The notes below the pieces were generated by a model. The model was not told where the DNA came from and did not search any database. It worked only from the letters and a program-made list of their open reading frames with translations. A program made the position numbers and the translations under genes. Source: JAEDHM01 sp964368645 (GTDB lineage: Bacteria > Bacillota > Clostridia > Christensenellales > CAG-1252). From it: a stretch of 64,000 bases of DNA. The stretch lies in the NCBI GenBank assembly GCA_964368645.1, contig CAYJBY010000006.1, positions 1 to 64,000 on the forward strand, in the 5' to 3' direction. This document shows, piece after piece, positions 27,185 through 36,512 of this stretch; within the stretch, counting starts at the first letter, position 1, and every line of letters starts with the position of its first letter.

Positions 27185-27957
27185 CGACGAAACTGCGTTT
27201 TTTGGATTCCGATAAGGCCGTCTATTGGGCGGCGTTTGCGGCGTACTGCGTCAAGTGCGCTCCTTTAACCGCGCTTATCGCCCTTTCACTAGACGGCTAC
27301 GACTCGGGGGTTTTGACAATGGCGGCGGTGCTTACCGACCTACTGCTGTCGGCAATTTACACTATTTTCTCGGTTCTCGTCGTGAAAATCGCCTACACCG
27401 CGGCGCAAAGTACCCGAATGAAGCTGTCCGACGAGGCAGATCCCAGACTTCGCCTTCTCCCCGTGGGCAAAACCGCCTTCGTCAGGCTTACAATCTGCCT
27501 TTTCTCCGCTTACGCACTGGTTTGCGGCGCGGTGCAAACGGCTTATGTTTTCGAGCCTCGCTGTTTTGTGATTATCCGTGCGATTTCCTTCGGCGGACTG
27601 ATACTTTTCGGCTTAACCGTCTTTTTGGTCGGCATTTCCAAAATCGCGTCGAAGAAAGACGTTTTTCTGGCTTACAAGGCTTTCCTGCCCGTGGTGTCGG
27701 TTATTATCGGCATTTGCCTGATATACGAGCAGTTAACCTTTATGTCCTCGGTGTCGCGGAGCTTCACGGGATCTTACGCAGGGCTTATCGCCAACGCCGT
27801 GGTTTTAACAGTCGCCGTTGCGGCAATTATCACCGCCTTCCTTGTCTGCAAAAGGAGAGCCGAGCAACCCTTAACCCTCTTGTCGCAGACCGAGGATATT
27901 ACCAACACAGCAGTAACCGAAACCGAGGCGGAGTTTGACGCCTTCGACGAACAATAG
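27181..27957 (+). CDS. Membrane protein of unknown function, about six helices
   Basis: The 258-residue protein has hydrophobic segments near 13-32, 40-68, 98-122, 128-150, 160-182 and 198-222, and an acidic C-terminal tail (about 232-258) likely in the cytosol. I recognise no family motif. It overlaps the holA stop by 4 bases and lies 11 bp before cdaA, the position where other Firmicutes carry unrelated genes. The usual CdaA partner YbbR/CdaR is absent here, so this protein could be a functional neighbour of CdaA. That is a guess from position. Confidence 0.75.
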   Translation: MTTKLRFLDSDKAVYWAAFAAYCVKCAPLTALIALSLDGYDSGVLTMAAVLTDLLLSAIYTIFSVLVVKIAYTAAQSTRMKLSDEADPRLRLLPVGKTAFVRLTICLFSAYALVCGAVQTAYVFEPRCFVIIRAISFGGLILFGLTVFLVGISKIASKKDVFLAYKAFLPVVSVIIGICLIYEQLTFMSSVSRSFTGSYAGLIANAVVLTVAVAAIITAFLVCKRRAEQPLTLLSQTEDITNTAVTETEAEFDAFDEQ

Positions 27958-27968
27958 CGAGGATTTCT

Positions 27969-28811
27969 ATGACCGATATCAGTAATTTTATGCAAAATCT
28001 CAACCTTTGGTACCTTATCGACCTTTTCTTTTTACTGGCGGTAGCGGTATTAATCGGCGTGTTCTTTTTCAAAAAACGCAATCTCCCCAACGCCTTCGTT
28101 TTCTACGCGTATATGTTCATCTATATCTGCGTGGCGGTCGGCTATTACCTGTTGGGCGGCACCGCGCTTTTCTTCGCACTGACTGTGTGCAAATTCGCAG
28201 GGATTTTCCTGATTTGCGCCTTTTGCGCCGTTTACCAGAACGATTTGAAAAACATTTTCGCCCGTATCGGCAGGGAAAAGACGGACGACACCTACGACGT
28301 TAGGAACAACAGCGAGGACGAGCTTGTCAAGTCCACCGCGGAAATCGTCAAGGCGTGTCAGCATATGTCCAAAAACGATATCGGCGCGTTGATAATCGTC
28401 TGCCCCACCACAGTACCCCTTAATATCGTTGCCACAGGCACCAAGCTGGAATGTCTGCTCTCCTCTCAGGTACTGGAAAGCATTTTTAACGGCAAATCCC
28501 CTCTTCACGACGGCGCGGTTATAGTTAAGGGCGGCTATATCGTAGCGGCAGGGTGCTTTTTACCTCTGACCGAGAACCCCGAAATGGACAAGAATTTAGG
28601 CACGCGACACAGAGCTGCGGTGGGTATTACCGAGCAAACCGACGTGCTTTCCGTGGTAGTCAGTGAGGAAACGGGAATTATCTCGGTGGTCAAGGGCGGC
28701 GCGATAAGACGCTATATGACCTCCGACAAGCTGACCGACGCGTTAAGCAACGCTTTCGGCATTACCAGACTCAGCGCAGAGGGCGGCAAAAAGGACAGAC
28801 GCAAGAATTAA
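27969..28811 (+). CDS. cdaA: Membrane diadenylate cyclase CdaA
   Basis: The 280-residue enzyme makes cyclic di-AMP from two ATP. Three N-terminal membrane helices (about 12-35, 42-62, 66-88) are followed by the DAC domain with the catalytic DGA motif (181-183 in LHDGAVIV) and the RHR motif (213-215 in GTRHRAA). Cyclic di-AMP controls potassium and osmolyte uptake and wall homeostasis in Gram-positives. The usual cdaA-cdaR-glmM order is not kept: an unknown membrane protein lies upstream and a DUF1015 gene downstream, with no CdaR/YbbR. Confidence 0.96.
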   Translation: MTDISNFMQNLNLWYLIDLFFLLAVAVLIGVFFFKKRNLPNAFVFYAYMFIYICVAVGYYLLGGTALFFALTVCKFAGIFLICAFCAVYQNDLKNIFARIGREKTDDTYDVRNNSEDELVKSTAEIVKACQHMSKNDIGALIIVCPTTVPLNIVATGTKLECLLSSQVLESIFNGKSPLHDGAVIVKGGYIVAAGCFLPLTENPEMDKNLGTRHRAAVGITEQTDVLSVVVSEETGIISVVKGGAIRRYMTSDKLTDALSNAFGITRLSAEGGKKDRRKN

Positions 28812-28867
28812 AGACAACCGTCTGTTCCCTTCGGGAGCAGGCGCAACGGATAATCTAAGGAGCTTAT

Positions 28868-30088
28868 ATGGACTACGTAAAAATCCCCGAAATTTTACTT
28901 CCCAACCAGAACATACCCATTGAAAAGTGGGCGGTTATCGCCTGCGACCAGTTTACCTCTCAGCCGCAATACTGGGACGAGCTGAACCGCACGGTAGGCG
29001 ATTACAGCACCCTGCGCCTTATCTATCCCGAATGTTATCTGGGCGAAGCGGAGGGCGAAAAACGCATAGCCGCCATCAACGCCACAATGAACGACTACCT
29101 TGCCAACGGCGTTTTCCGCACGGTTGAGGGACTGATTCTCGTAGTACGCACCACGCGCTACGGTCATCGCCGCATAGGGCTTATGCTTTCCGTGGATTTG
29201 GACGCTTACGATTACGTCAAAGGCGGCTTGGCAATCAGAGCCACCGAGGCGGTCGTAACCTCCCGTATTCCCCCCAGAGTCAATATCCGCAAGGGAGCGG
29301 CGATAGAGCTTCCGCACCTTTTACTGCTTATCGACGACAAGGACAAAACGGTTATCGAACCGCTTTATCAGCGGCGCGGCAGTTTAACCCGACTGTACTC
29401 CTCCGAGCTTAACAAGAACGGCGGCAGTATCGAGGGCTATCTGGTGGACGACGCTAATAAGGTAATCGAGAACCTATACGCTCTTCTGGACGAGGACAGA
29501 CTGCAACGGAGCTACGGCTCCCGTGCGCCCTTCCTTTTCGCAGTAGGCGACGGCAACCACTCTTTAGCGGCGGCAAAGGCGTGCTGGGAAGCACTTAAGC
29601 CCACTCTTACCCCTAAGGAGCGCGTTAATCACCCTGCGAGATACTGTCTTGCCGAGGTCAACAATCTCCACGATCCCGAAATGCTTTTCGAGCCTATTCA
29701 CCGCGTGGTCAAGGGCGGCGGCAAGGAGTTTAACGACGCGCTGATTACCGCTATGAAAGGCGAAAAGACGGTGGAAGCGGTGTACGAGGGCAAAAGCTTT
29801 TCCGTTAAGGTTCCCAAGGATTCGGCGGAAGCTATTAAGGTTCTTCAGGACTTTATCGACGGCTATATCGCAACCAATTCGGGAGTAACGCAGGATTACG
29901 TTCACGGGAAGGACAACGCCTTAGGCGTGGCGGCTTCCTGCGGCGGCACGGCTATACTGTTCCCCTCTATCGACAAGGACACCTTTTTCTCCTACGTGGC
30001 GAATCACGGCGAGCTTACGCGGAAATCCTTTTCGATGGGCGAAGCGGAGGAAAAGCGTTACTATCTGGAGTCCAAAAGGATTAAGTAA
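28868..30088 (+). CDS. DUF1015-family protein
   Basis: The 406-residue protein carries the DUF1015 hallmarks: ACDQFTSQPQYW near the N-terminus, and FAVGDGNHSLAAAK (about 220-233), the invariant GDGNHR-like block. The family is widespread in anaerobes, often near serine or amino-acid genes, and has no proven activity; the conserved His/Asp block suggests an enzyme. It has its own good ribosome site (AAGGAGCTTAT) 57 bp after cdaA and is followed by a 280-bp gap and then aspartokinase. Confidence 0.88.
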   Translation: MDYVKIPEILLPNQNIPIEKWAVIACDQFTSQPQYWDELNRTVGDYSTLRLIYPECYLGEAEGEKRIAAINATMNDYLANGVFRTVEGLILVVRTTRYGHRRIGLMLSVDLDAYDYVKGGLAIRATEAVVTSRIPPRVNIRKGAAIELPHLLLLIDDKDKTVIEPLYQRRGSLTRLYSSELNKNGGSIEGYLVDDANKVIENLYALLDEDRLQRSYGSRAPFLFAVGDGNHSLAAAKACWEALKPTLTPKERVNHPARYCLAEVNNLHDPEMLFEPIHRVVKGGGKEFNDALITAMKGEKTVEAVYEGKSFSVKVPKDSAEAIKVLQDFIDGYIATNSGVTQDYVHGKDNALGVAASCGGTAILFPSIDKDTFFSYVANHGELTRKSFSMGEAEEKRYYLESKRIK

Positions 30089-30189
30089 TCGGTGCCCGAC
30101 GGTAAGTGGCGCACGTTAGACAATGGTCGAAGTTAGGACACGACCGACAGCCCACCTTGTAATTAAGGACAGTCCAACGCCCTGTAATT

Positions 30190-30335
30190 AAGGACACAAC
30201 CGTTTCAGCGGCGGCAAAAGGCAAAGCCTAAATCTATCAAGAATACAACCGTATCAGCGGTCAAACCTATCAAGAACGCAACCGTTTCACAGCGGCAAAT
30301 CTATCAAGAATACAACCGTTTCACAGCGGTCAAAA
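30190..30335. repeat. Imperfect tandem repeat before the aspartokinase gene
   Basis: Four imperfect copies of a unit of about 37 bp (ATCAAGAATACAACCGTTTC then ACAGCGG) lie in tandem between the DUF1015 and aspartokinase genes. The preceding bases also repeat TAATTAAGGACA twice. No riboswitch (lysine or other) could be recognised. Confidence 0.7.
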
Positions 30336-30366
30336 GTTATTTATACAAAAGGAGATTTTTATTTTT

Positions 30367-31677
30367 ATGTTAAAAGTATGCAAATTCGGCGGCACTTCTA
30401 TGGCAAGCGCGGCAACGATTGAGAAGGTTCAAAACATAGTTTTGGCGGAGAAAGCCCGTAAATTCGTGGTGGTTTCCGCTCCCGGCAAAAGAAACAGCGG
30501 CGACGTGAAAATCACCGACCGTCTTTACCGTTGCTTTGACGCGGTCAAGGAAAGCGGAACCTGCAAGGAAACCTTTGCGGTCATTAGAGAACGCTATACC
30601 GAGTTGGTTGCCAATATGGGCGTTGCGGTGGATATTAAGACCATTCTTGACGAAATCGAGCGCAATATCGACAAGTCGCAAACCGCCGATTACGCGGCAT
30701 CCTGCGGCGAATACCTTTCCGCTTTAATCCTCTCCGCAAAAATGGGCTTTGAGTTCATTGACGCCAAGGAACTGATAATGTTCGACGAGGACGGCGCGTT
30801 CAACTCCGAATACACCAACGATATTGCCTCCGCAAGACTTGCCAAGGTCAAGGGCGGCGCGGTTATCCCCGGTTTTTACGGCGTAAAACCCGACGGTTCG
30901 ATTAAGACCTTCAGCCGCGGCGGTTCGGATATAACGGGAGCGATAATAGCCCGTGCGGTATCTGCGGACGTTTACGAGAACTGGACGGACGTTTCAGGCT
31001 TTATGACCGCCGATCCCAAGGTAGTGGAGAATCCCCGTCCCATCAAGGCTCTTTCCTATAAGGAGCTTAGAGAGCTGTCCTATATGGGCGCGGCGGTACT
31101 GCACCCGGAGAGCATTTTCCCCGTGCGTAACGCAGGTATCCCCATCAATATCCGCAACACCTTCGATCCGGGGGCAGAGGGCACTATGATAGTTCCCGTT
31201 GTCACCGACCACGACAGACTGATAACGGGTATCGCAGGCAAAAAGGGCTTTACTTCCATACTGGTGGAAAAGTCGATGATGAACAACGAGGTGGGCTTCA
31301 CCCGTAAAATGCTTTCCGTATTGGAACGCTACGGTATCTCCTTCGAGCATCTTCCCAGCGGTATCGATACGATGACCGTGGTTATCTCGGACAGCGTTAT
31401 CGGCGACAAAATGCAGACTCTTCTGGACGGCATCAAAAAAGCGGTTGATCCCGACCGTATCGAGATTTGCAGTGGCTTAAGCCTTATCGCCACCGTAGGT
31501 CACGGTATGTCCTACAAGCCGGGCACTGCTGCAAGACTGTTCTCCGCGCTTTCGCGCTACGGCATCAATATCCGTATGATAGACCAGGGAAGCAGTGAGC
31601 TTAACATCATAGTAGCCGTCGGCAACGACGATTACGAAAAAGCGATTAACGCAATTTACGAGGAGTTTGTTTACTGA
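30367..31677 (+). CDS. Aspartokinase, monofunctional
   Basis: The 436-residue enzyme phosphorylates aspartate, the first step towards lysine, threonine, methionine and diaminopimelate. It has KFGGTSMA (6-13) and VSAPGK for the kinase fold, GSDITGAI in the nucleotide site, and two C-terminal ACT domains (about 300-436) for allosteric control by end products. Length fits the class with internal ACT repeats. The ribosome site GGAG sits further upstream than usual (about 13 bp). No dehydrogenase partner follows; the next gene is an unknown membrane protein 2 bp on. Confidence 0.93.
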   Translation: MLKVCKFGGTSMASAATIEKVQNIVLAEKARKFVVVSAPGKRNSGDVKITDRLYRCFDAVKESGTCKETFAVIRERYTELVANMGVAVDIKTILDEIERNIDKSQTADYAASCGEYLSALILSAKMGFEFIDAKELIMFDEDGAFNSEYTNDIASARLAKVKGGAVIPGFYGVKPDGSIKTFSRGGSDITGAIIARAVSADVYENWTDVSGFMTADPKVVENPRPIKALSYKELRELSYMGAAVLHPESIFPVRNAGIPINIRNTFDPGAEGTMIVPVVTDHDRLITGIAGKKGFTSILVEKSMMNNEVGFTRKMLSVLERYGISFEHLPSGIDTMTVVISDSVIGDKMQTLLDGIKKAVDPDRIEICSGLSLIATVGHGMSYKPGTAARLFSALSRYGINIRMIDQGSSELNIIVAVGNDDYEKAINAIYEEFVY

Positions 31678-31679
31678 TA

Positions 31680-32354
31680 ATGCAGCCTGACGTTACCGAA
31701 ATCAACAAGCAAATAGCGGAGACCACGGCCGCGCTCAACGTAGCGCGTCGCCGTTTAACCGTGACCGACAGAGGTAACGCCCACGTGCAACCCAAGCTAA
31801 AGCTAATGTGGGTTTTAACCGCGGTAATAACCATTGCGTTGGTGGGCGTTCTGCTTATCGCAATGAGAAAGACAGGTTGGCCGCTGATATGGACGGCGGT
31901 AGGCTTAACAGCCGCTTACGCCGTTTATTACGCAGTGGAAGCGGTGCGAACTCACAAGGACAACAAGGAAGCGCGGTTCGGGTACGAGCTGGCGGTGGAG
32001 CAAGCCGACAGACTGGCGAAAAAACGCGCCGACATTTTTTGCGCCTTCGTCAGCGAGAACGGCGGAGTCACCGCAAAAAGGGTGGACAGACCTGCGCTGT
32101 GCGGACTTTGGCGGCAGGAAAACGTGCTTTTCCTCGCCCTGCTGGAGAACGAGGTTACGTTGGATACCATCGACCTCGGCACCGTCAAAGCCGTAGGAAC
32201 CACGGCGTCCTTAATCAGCCGCCGTATCGTTTTCGAGGGAGAAACCGACGTTCCTCTCACGAGAATCGTTTTCGAGGGGGCGAAGGACGTGACTTTTACA
32301 GAAGAGGACGAGCAGACGATTAAAGCTCTCCTGCCTGAACTGTCGATTGAGTAA
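31680..32354 (+). CDS. Unknown membrane protein with two helices and cytoplasmic domain
   Basis: The 224-residue protein has an N-terminal coiled segment (1-40), two membrane helices (about 42-62 and 67-87) and a soluble C-terminal domain of about 130 residues with repeated IVFEGxxDV blocks (about 182-209). No known family is recognised. It starts 2 bp after aspartokinase and its end overlaps the region of the next gene's upstream sequence, so it is part of the operon. Confidence 0.75.
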   Translation: MQPDVTEINKQIAETTAALNVARRRLTVTDRGNAHVQPKLKLMWVLTAVITIALVGVLLIAMRKTGWPLIWTAVGLTAAYAVYYAVEAVRTHKDNKEARFGYELAVEQADRLAKKRADIFCAFVSENGGVTAKRVDRPALCGLWRQENVLFLALLENEVTLDTIDLGTVKAVGTTASLISRRIVFEGETDVPLTRIVFEGAKDVTFTEEDEQTIKALLPELSIE

Positions 32355-32370
32355 GTTTTTGGAGGTATAT

Positions 32371-33774
32371 ATGAAAAAGGCTTTTGCCGTTTTGATTATC
32401 GCTGCGGTTATCCTTACCGCGTTTTGCACGGTGTTTTTAAGCGGTTGCGGCGAAAAGGTCGTAATTACCCTTGACGCACAGGGCGGCTCCGCTCCTGCCG
32501 AGCAGGGCGAGTCCGAGCTTAACTATATGCCCTCCTCCGCGTTGGACGGCTATATGCTTTACGGTTGGGCGACAAAACCCCTGACCTTTGCGGAACTGAC
32601 CGAGGATTATCAAGGATTAGGACTGTATCTGGTTAATTTCCCCTATTGTCCGCAGGAGTCTGTAACTCTGTACGCGGTTTGGGGAGAGGCGGAGGACTAC
32701 GCCACCGACTATATGACTCCCGTGGTTTACGCGACTGACGCAGGCTACCAGATAATATGGGAAACTTCCTTTAAGGGAGTAGGCTACGTCACCGTCAATA
32801 ACGTCAAATACGTTTCTTCCGTCAACGGCGCGGTTTTGAGCGACCGCACCATACATAAGGTTACGGTTCCTGCCGAGGCTTTGGATTCGGCAAAACAGTA
32901 TTCTATCAGCAGTTACGAGATGTACAACCGCGGAGCCTATACCGTAAACGCAGGCAATACCGTTACCGTCAACTGCGAGTTCCGTCCTGTTGACGACTCG
33001 GACGGCTTGCAGTACGTAAGCATTTCCGATAACCACAGCATAGTAAGAAGCGCGGTTACGGTAGGCAGGAGCTTCGAGGACAAGCTTGACTTTTTGATAA
33101 TGTGCGGCGACAACGCCGACTCTATGGAAAACTTGGAATCGGCTAGAATTCCGCACCGCATAGCCTACGCCGTAACGGGCGGCACCGTACCCGTGATTCA
33201 GCTTCGCGGCAATCACGAAACGAGAGGAGCTTTTGCGGAGTATTATCCCGATTACGTTCCCAGTAACTCGGTGGACGGCGGTCTGTACTTTACCTTTAGA
33301 ATAGGCAACGTATGGGGCTTGGCGTTGGATTTGGGCGAGGACAAGGCGGATAATCATCAGGAATATTCGGGGCTTGCCGATTACGCTTCCTACCGCGTTA
33401 AAGAAACACAATACATAACCGACGCGGTGGCGGCTAAGGGTTGGGAAGAAGAGGGCGTTACGTACCGAATCTTGGTTTGCCACATACCTCTGCCTTTATA
33501 TACCCAAGACGCAACGCTTAAGAACACCGTCAACCTTTGGTCGGAGCTTATCGAGGATATCCCCTTCGACGCAGGTATTTTCGGTCATACCCACACCCTT
33601 ACGGCATATATGCCCTCCTACAGCGGATTAAGCTATCCCTACTTCGTTACAGGCAAAAGCATAGCGTATTTTAACGACACCTTTGCAGGAACGGTTTTCG
33701 AGTACAAGGACGACGCCTTAACCTACCGCTTTATGGACAAGAACGGCGAGGTTACAGGCGAGGAGCTGAGATAA
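32371..33774 (+). CDS. Secreted lipoprotein metallophosphoesterase with N-terminal repeat domain
   Basis: The start is ATG 32371, chosen because GGAGG lies 6 bp upstream and a lipoprotein signal follows (AVLIIAAVILTAFC then LSGCGEK, with the acylated Cys in SGC). Residues 30-85 resemble an InlB B-repeat/Listeria-Bacteroides repeat (VVITLDAQGGSAP ... LYGWATKP). A calcineurin-like metallophosphoesterase fold follows, with ISDNH, CGDNAD, RGNHE, CHIPL and GHTH as metal-binding blocks. The first block has Asn before His instead of the usual xxH spacing. The protein acts outside the membrane; the substrate is unknown. Some 125 bp separate it from argF. Confidence 0.85.
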   Translation: MKKAFAVLIIAAVILTAFCTVFLSGCGEKVVITLDAQGGSAPAEQGESELNYMPSSALDGYMLYGWATKPLTFAELTEDYQGLGLYLVNFPYCPQESVTLYAVWGEAEDYATDYMTPVVYATDAGYQIIWETSFKGVGYVTVNNVKYVSSVNGAVLSDRTIHKVTVPAEALDSAKQYSISSYEMYNRGAYTVNAGNTVTVNCEFRPVDDSDGLQYVSISDNHSIVRSAVTVGRSFEDKLDFLIMCGDNADSMENLESARIPHRIAYAVTGGTVPVIQLRGNHETRGAFAEYYPDYVPSNSVDGGLYFTFRIGNVWGLALDLGEDKADNHQEYSGLADYASYRVKETQYITDAVAAKGWEEEGVTYRILVCHIPLPLYTQDATLKNTVNLWSELIEDIPFDAGIFGHTHTLTAYMPSYSGLSYPYFVTGKSIAYFNDTFAGTVFEYKDDALTYRFMDKNGEVTGEELR

Positions 33775-33899
33775 TCGTTGCCGACAGGCATAACCGACTT
33801 AAAGCTGACAATCTACAAGAACACGTCCTTTAACCTCTTGGGTTAAAAGCGTAATAACCACTCCACCGCGGCACGGACAGAACGAAAAGAGGTATTGCT

Positions 33900-34886
33900 A
33901 TGAATCTGAAAAACAAATCTTTTCTGAAACTTCTGGACTTTACTCCCGAGGAAATCAGCTATTTGCTGGACTACGCGGCGGAGCTTAAGGAAAAGAAACA
34001 CAAGTGTATCCCCCACCGCGTGCTTGAGGGCAAGAACGTAGCTCTTTTGTTTGAGAAGAACAGCACGCGCACCCGTTGCGCCTTTGAAACGGCGGCTTAC
34101 GACCTTGGTATGAACGCGGTTTTTCTGGATCCGAAAAGCTCTCAAATGGGCGAAAAGGAAAGTATCGCGGACACCGCTCGGGTTTTAGGCAGAATGTTCG
34201 ACGGTATCGAATACAGAGGATACGGACAGGAGCGCGTGGAGGAATTGGCGCGGTACGCAGGCGTTCCCGTTTGGAACGGCTTAACCAACGAATTTCACCC
34301 AACGCAGGTGCTTGCCGACTTCTTAACCATAAGGGAGCATTTCGGCAGACTCAAGGGAATCAAACTGGTGTATATGGGCGACGCGCGATATAATATGGGT
34401 AATTCCCTTATGGTGGGTTGCGCCAAAATGGGTATCGACTTCACCGCCTGTGCGCCCAAAAAATACTTTCCGAATAAGGAGCTTATTGCAGTCTGTCAGG
34501 ATTTGGCGGCGCAATCGGGAGCAACCCTTGATTTTTGCGAAAATCCCCTCGCGGCGACTCTGGGCGCGGACGTAATCTACACCGACGTTTGGGTTTCTAT
34601 GGGCGAGGAAAAGGAAGTTTGGGCGGAGCGAATCAGAGAGCTTAGCCCCTACCGCGTGACTATGGAACTTATGGACAACGCAGGGAGTGGGTGCCGCTTT
34701 ATGCACTGCCTGCCCGCTTTCCACAATTTGGACACCACGATGGGCAGAAAGATTTTCGCGGAGTTCGGCATCGACTGTATGGAAGTCACGGACGAGGTTT
34801 TTGAAAGTCCGCGCTCTATCGTTTTCGACGAGGCGGAAAACCGTATGCACACCATCAAAGCGGTTATGACGGCAACCTTAGTCTGA
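33900..34886 (+). CDS. argF: Ornithine carbamoyltransferase
   Basis: The 328-residue enzyme makes citrulline from ornithine and carbamoyl phosphate in arginine synthesis. The carbamoyl-phosphate loop STRTRC (55-60), HPTQ (133-136) and MHCLPAF near residue 260 are all intact. The ribosome site AAAAGAGGTATTGCT precedes ATG. The other arginine genes of this window, argH and argG, lie 20 and 24 kb away, so the pathway is scattered. Confidence 0.96.
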   Translation: MNLKNKSFLKLLDFTPEEISYLLDYAAELKEKKHKCIPHRVLEGKNVALLFEKNSTRTRCAFETAAYDLGMNAVFLDPKSSQMGEKESIADTARVLGRMFDGIEYRGYGQERVEELARYAGVPVWNGLTNEFHPTQVLADFLTIREHFGRLKGIKLVYMGDARYNMGNSLMVGCAKMGIDFTACAPKKYFPNKELIAVCQDLAAQSGATLDFCENPLAATLGADVIYTDVWVSMGEEKEVWAERIRELSPYRVTMELMDNAGSGCRFMHCLPAFHNLDTTMGRKIFAEFGIDCMEVTDEVFESPRSIVFDEAENRMHTIKAVMTATLV

Positions 34887-35142
34887 ACTACAGCGGCGGC
34901 AGGTTTTCGCGCGGTAATTATCGGAAAAGAACGCGGCAAGCCGTTAGCGGCAAATGTCGGTAAAAACGTGGTTAAGCGGCGGTAATTGTATGTAGTTTAA
35001 CCGCTTATCGGCGGCAAAGACGGCAAGAAGTTAAGCGGCAAGTGTCGATAGTCGGTTGTAGTTTAGCTTGTTATCGGAAAAGAACGCGGCGCAACCCTCG
35101 CATATTAATTAGGGTTAGAACCCGTAAGGCTTTTGCATATAA

Positions 35143-35171
35143 TTGACATTAGCCTTTGGGTGGAATATACT
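35143..35171 (+). promoter_or_regulatory. Promoter of guaA
   Basis: TTGACA (35143-35148), a 17-bp spacer and TATACT (35166-35171) precede a 65-nt leader with a CAGTC/GACTG hairpin. The 35 kb gap upstream (34887-35142) contains only degenerate repeats of GCGGTAATTATCGG type. No purine riboswitch consensus was recognised. Confidence 0.8.
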
Positions 35172-35241
35172 TTTAGATATGACAGTCAAGGCTGACTGCA
35201 CAATACATTTTCAGCGAAATTTTTAGTCAAAGGAGACGGAT

Positions 35242-36510
35242 ATGAAACAGGATATGATAGCGATTATTGACCTTGGCAGTGAGAATAACTCCGCACTGGC
35301 CAGAGAAATCAGAGCTTTGGGCGTATATAGCGAGATTTACGGCTATGACGTTACCCGTGAAGCCCTTGCCGCAATGCCTAATCTTAAGGGTATCATCTTA
35401 AACGGCGGCAAAAACAACGTAGTCAACGGCAAGGCCGTTGCTCCCGACGACGGCGTTTTCGCGCTGAACGTGCCTGTTGTATCCGTTGATTACAAGGCGG
35501 CTTGTCCTGCTCTTGAAGGACTGGAAGCCTTTTTGTTCGGTAGCTGCCGTTGCGCCAAGAATTGGAACACCGAGAACTTTATCGCGGATCAGGTAGAGCT
35601 TTTACGCAAGCAAATCGGCGATAAGCAGGTTCTTCTCGCCCTCTCAGGCGGCGTTGACAGTTCCGTAGTCGCGGCTCTTCTTATCAAGGCTATCGGCGAT
35701 AAGCTTACCTGCGTACACGTCAATCACGGTCTGCTCCGCAAGGGCGAGCCTGAACAGGTTATCAAGGTTTTCCGCGACGAGCTGGGCGCGAAGCTCATCT
35801 ACGTGGACGCGGTTGACCGCTTTTTGGACAAGCTGGCAGGCGTTGCAAACCCCGAACAAAAGCGCAAAATCATCGGCGCGGAATTTATCCGTGTGTTTGA
35901 AGAGGAAGCGCGTAAGCTTAGCGGCATAGACTTCTTAGGTCAAGGCACAATCTACCCCGACATCGTGGAGAGCGGTACAAAAACCAACAAGGCGGTTAAG
36001 GCGCACCACAACGTAGGCGGTCTTCCCTCCGACCTGAAGTTTGAGCTGGTTGAACCCCTTAAGTATCTTTTCAAGGACGAGGTAAGAGCGGTAGGCAAGG
36101 CGTTGGGACTTCCCGATAATATGGTTTACCGTCAGCCGTTCCCGGGCCCCGGTCTGGGCGTTAGATGCTTAGGCGCGATAACCAGAGACAGACTGCAAGC
36201 CGTCAGAGAGTCGGACGCAATCCTCAGAGAAGAGTTTGACAAAGCAGGTTTGGTAGGCAAGATTTGGCAGTATTTCACCCTTATTCCCGACCTGAAATCC
36301 GTGGGCGTAAGAGATAACGCACGTTGTGAAGAATGGCCTGTTATCATTCGCGCCGTCAATACCGTGGACGCAATGACCGCTACCGTGGCGCACCCCGATT
36401 TCGCCCTTCTGGACACAATCACCGCCCGTATCGTCACCGAGGTTAAGGGCGTGAACAGAGTTCTTTACGATTTGTCGCCGAAGCCTTGTGCGACCATCGA
36501 GTGGGAATAA
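35242..36510 (+). CDS. guaA: GMP synthase with a shortened glutaminase domain
   Basis: The 422-residue protein has an intact ATP-pyrophosphatase domain (SGGVDSS 135-141, GQGTIYPD, AHHNVGG, FPGPGLGVR). Its dimerisation domain ends in the usual IEWE. The N-terminal glutamine amidotransferase domain is only about 115 residues instead of about 190. The first half aligns (AIIDLGSENNSALAREI, GIILNGG), but the nucleophile segment GICYGMQ is replaced by VSVDYKA. The catalytic His/Glu half is missing, and the sequence resumes at FLFGSCRCAKNW. It should therefore use free ammonia or a separate glutaminase. The stop is followed by a repeat and an assembly gap. Confidence 0.92.
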   Translation: MKQDMIAIIDLGSENNSALAREIRALGVYSEIYGYDVTREALAAMPNLKGIILNGGKNNVVNGKAVAPDDGVFALNVPVVSVDYKAACPALEGLEAFLFGSCRCAKNWNTENFIADQVELLRKQIGDKQVLLALSGGVDSSVVAALLIKAIGDKLTCVHVNHGLLRKGEPEQVIKVFRDELGAKLIYVDAVDRFLDKLAGVANPEQKRKIIGAEFIRVFEEEARKLSGIDFLGQGTIYPDIVESGTKTNKAVKAHHNVGGLPSDLKFELVEPLKYLFKDEVRAVGKALGLPDNMVYRQPFPGPGLGVRCLGAITRDRLQAVRESDAILREEFDKAGLVGKIWQYFTLIPDLKSVGVRDNARCEEWPVIIRAVNTVDAMTATVAHPDFALLDTITARIVTEVKGVNRVLYDLSPKPCATIEWE

Positions 36511-36512
36511 TC

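Noticed and set aside
30089..30366. Lysine riboswitch before aspartokinase
   Set aside because: The gap consists of imperfect tandem repeats and cannot form the lysine-riboswitch five-helix core.
34887..35241. Purine riboswitch before guaA
   Set aside because: The leader is only about 65 nt from the predicted start and lacks the conserved three-way-junction core; only a small CAGTC/GACTG hairpin is seen.
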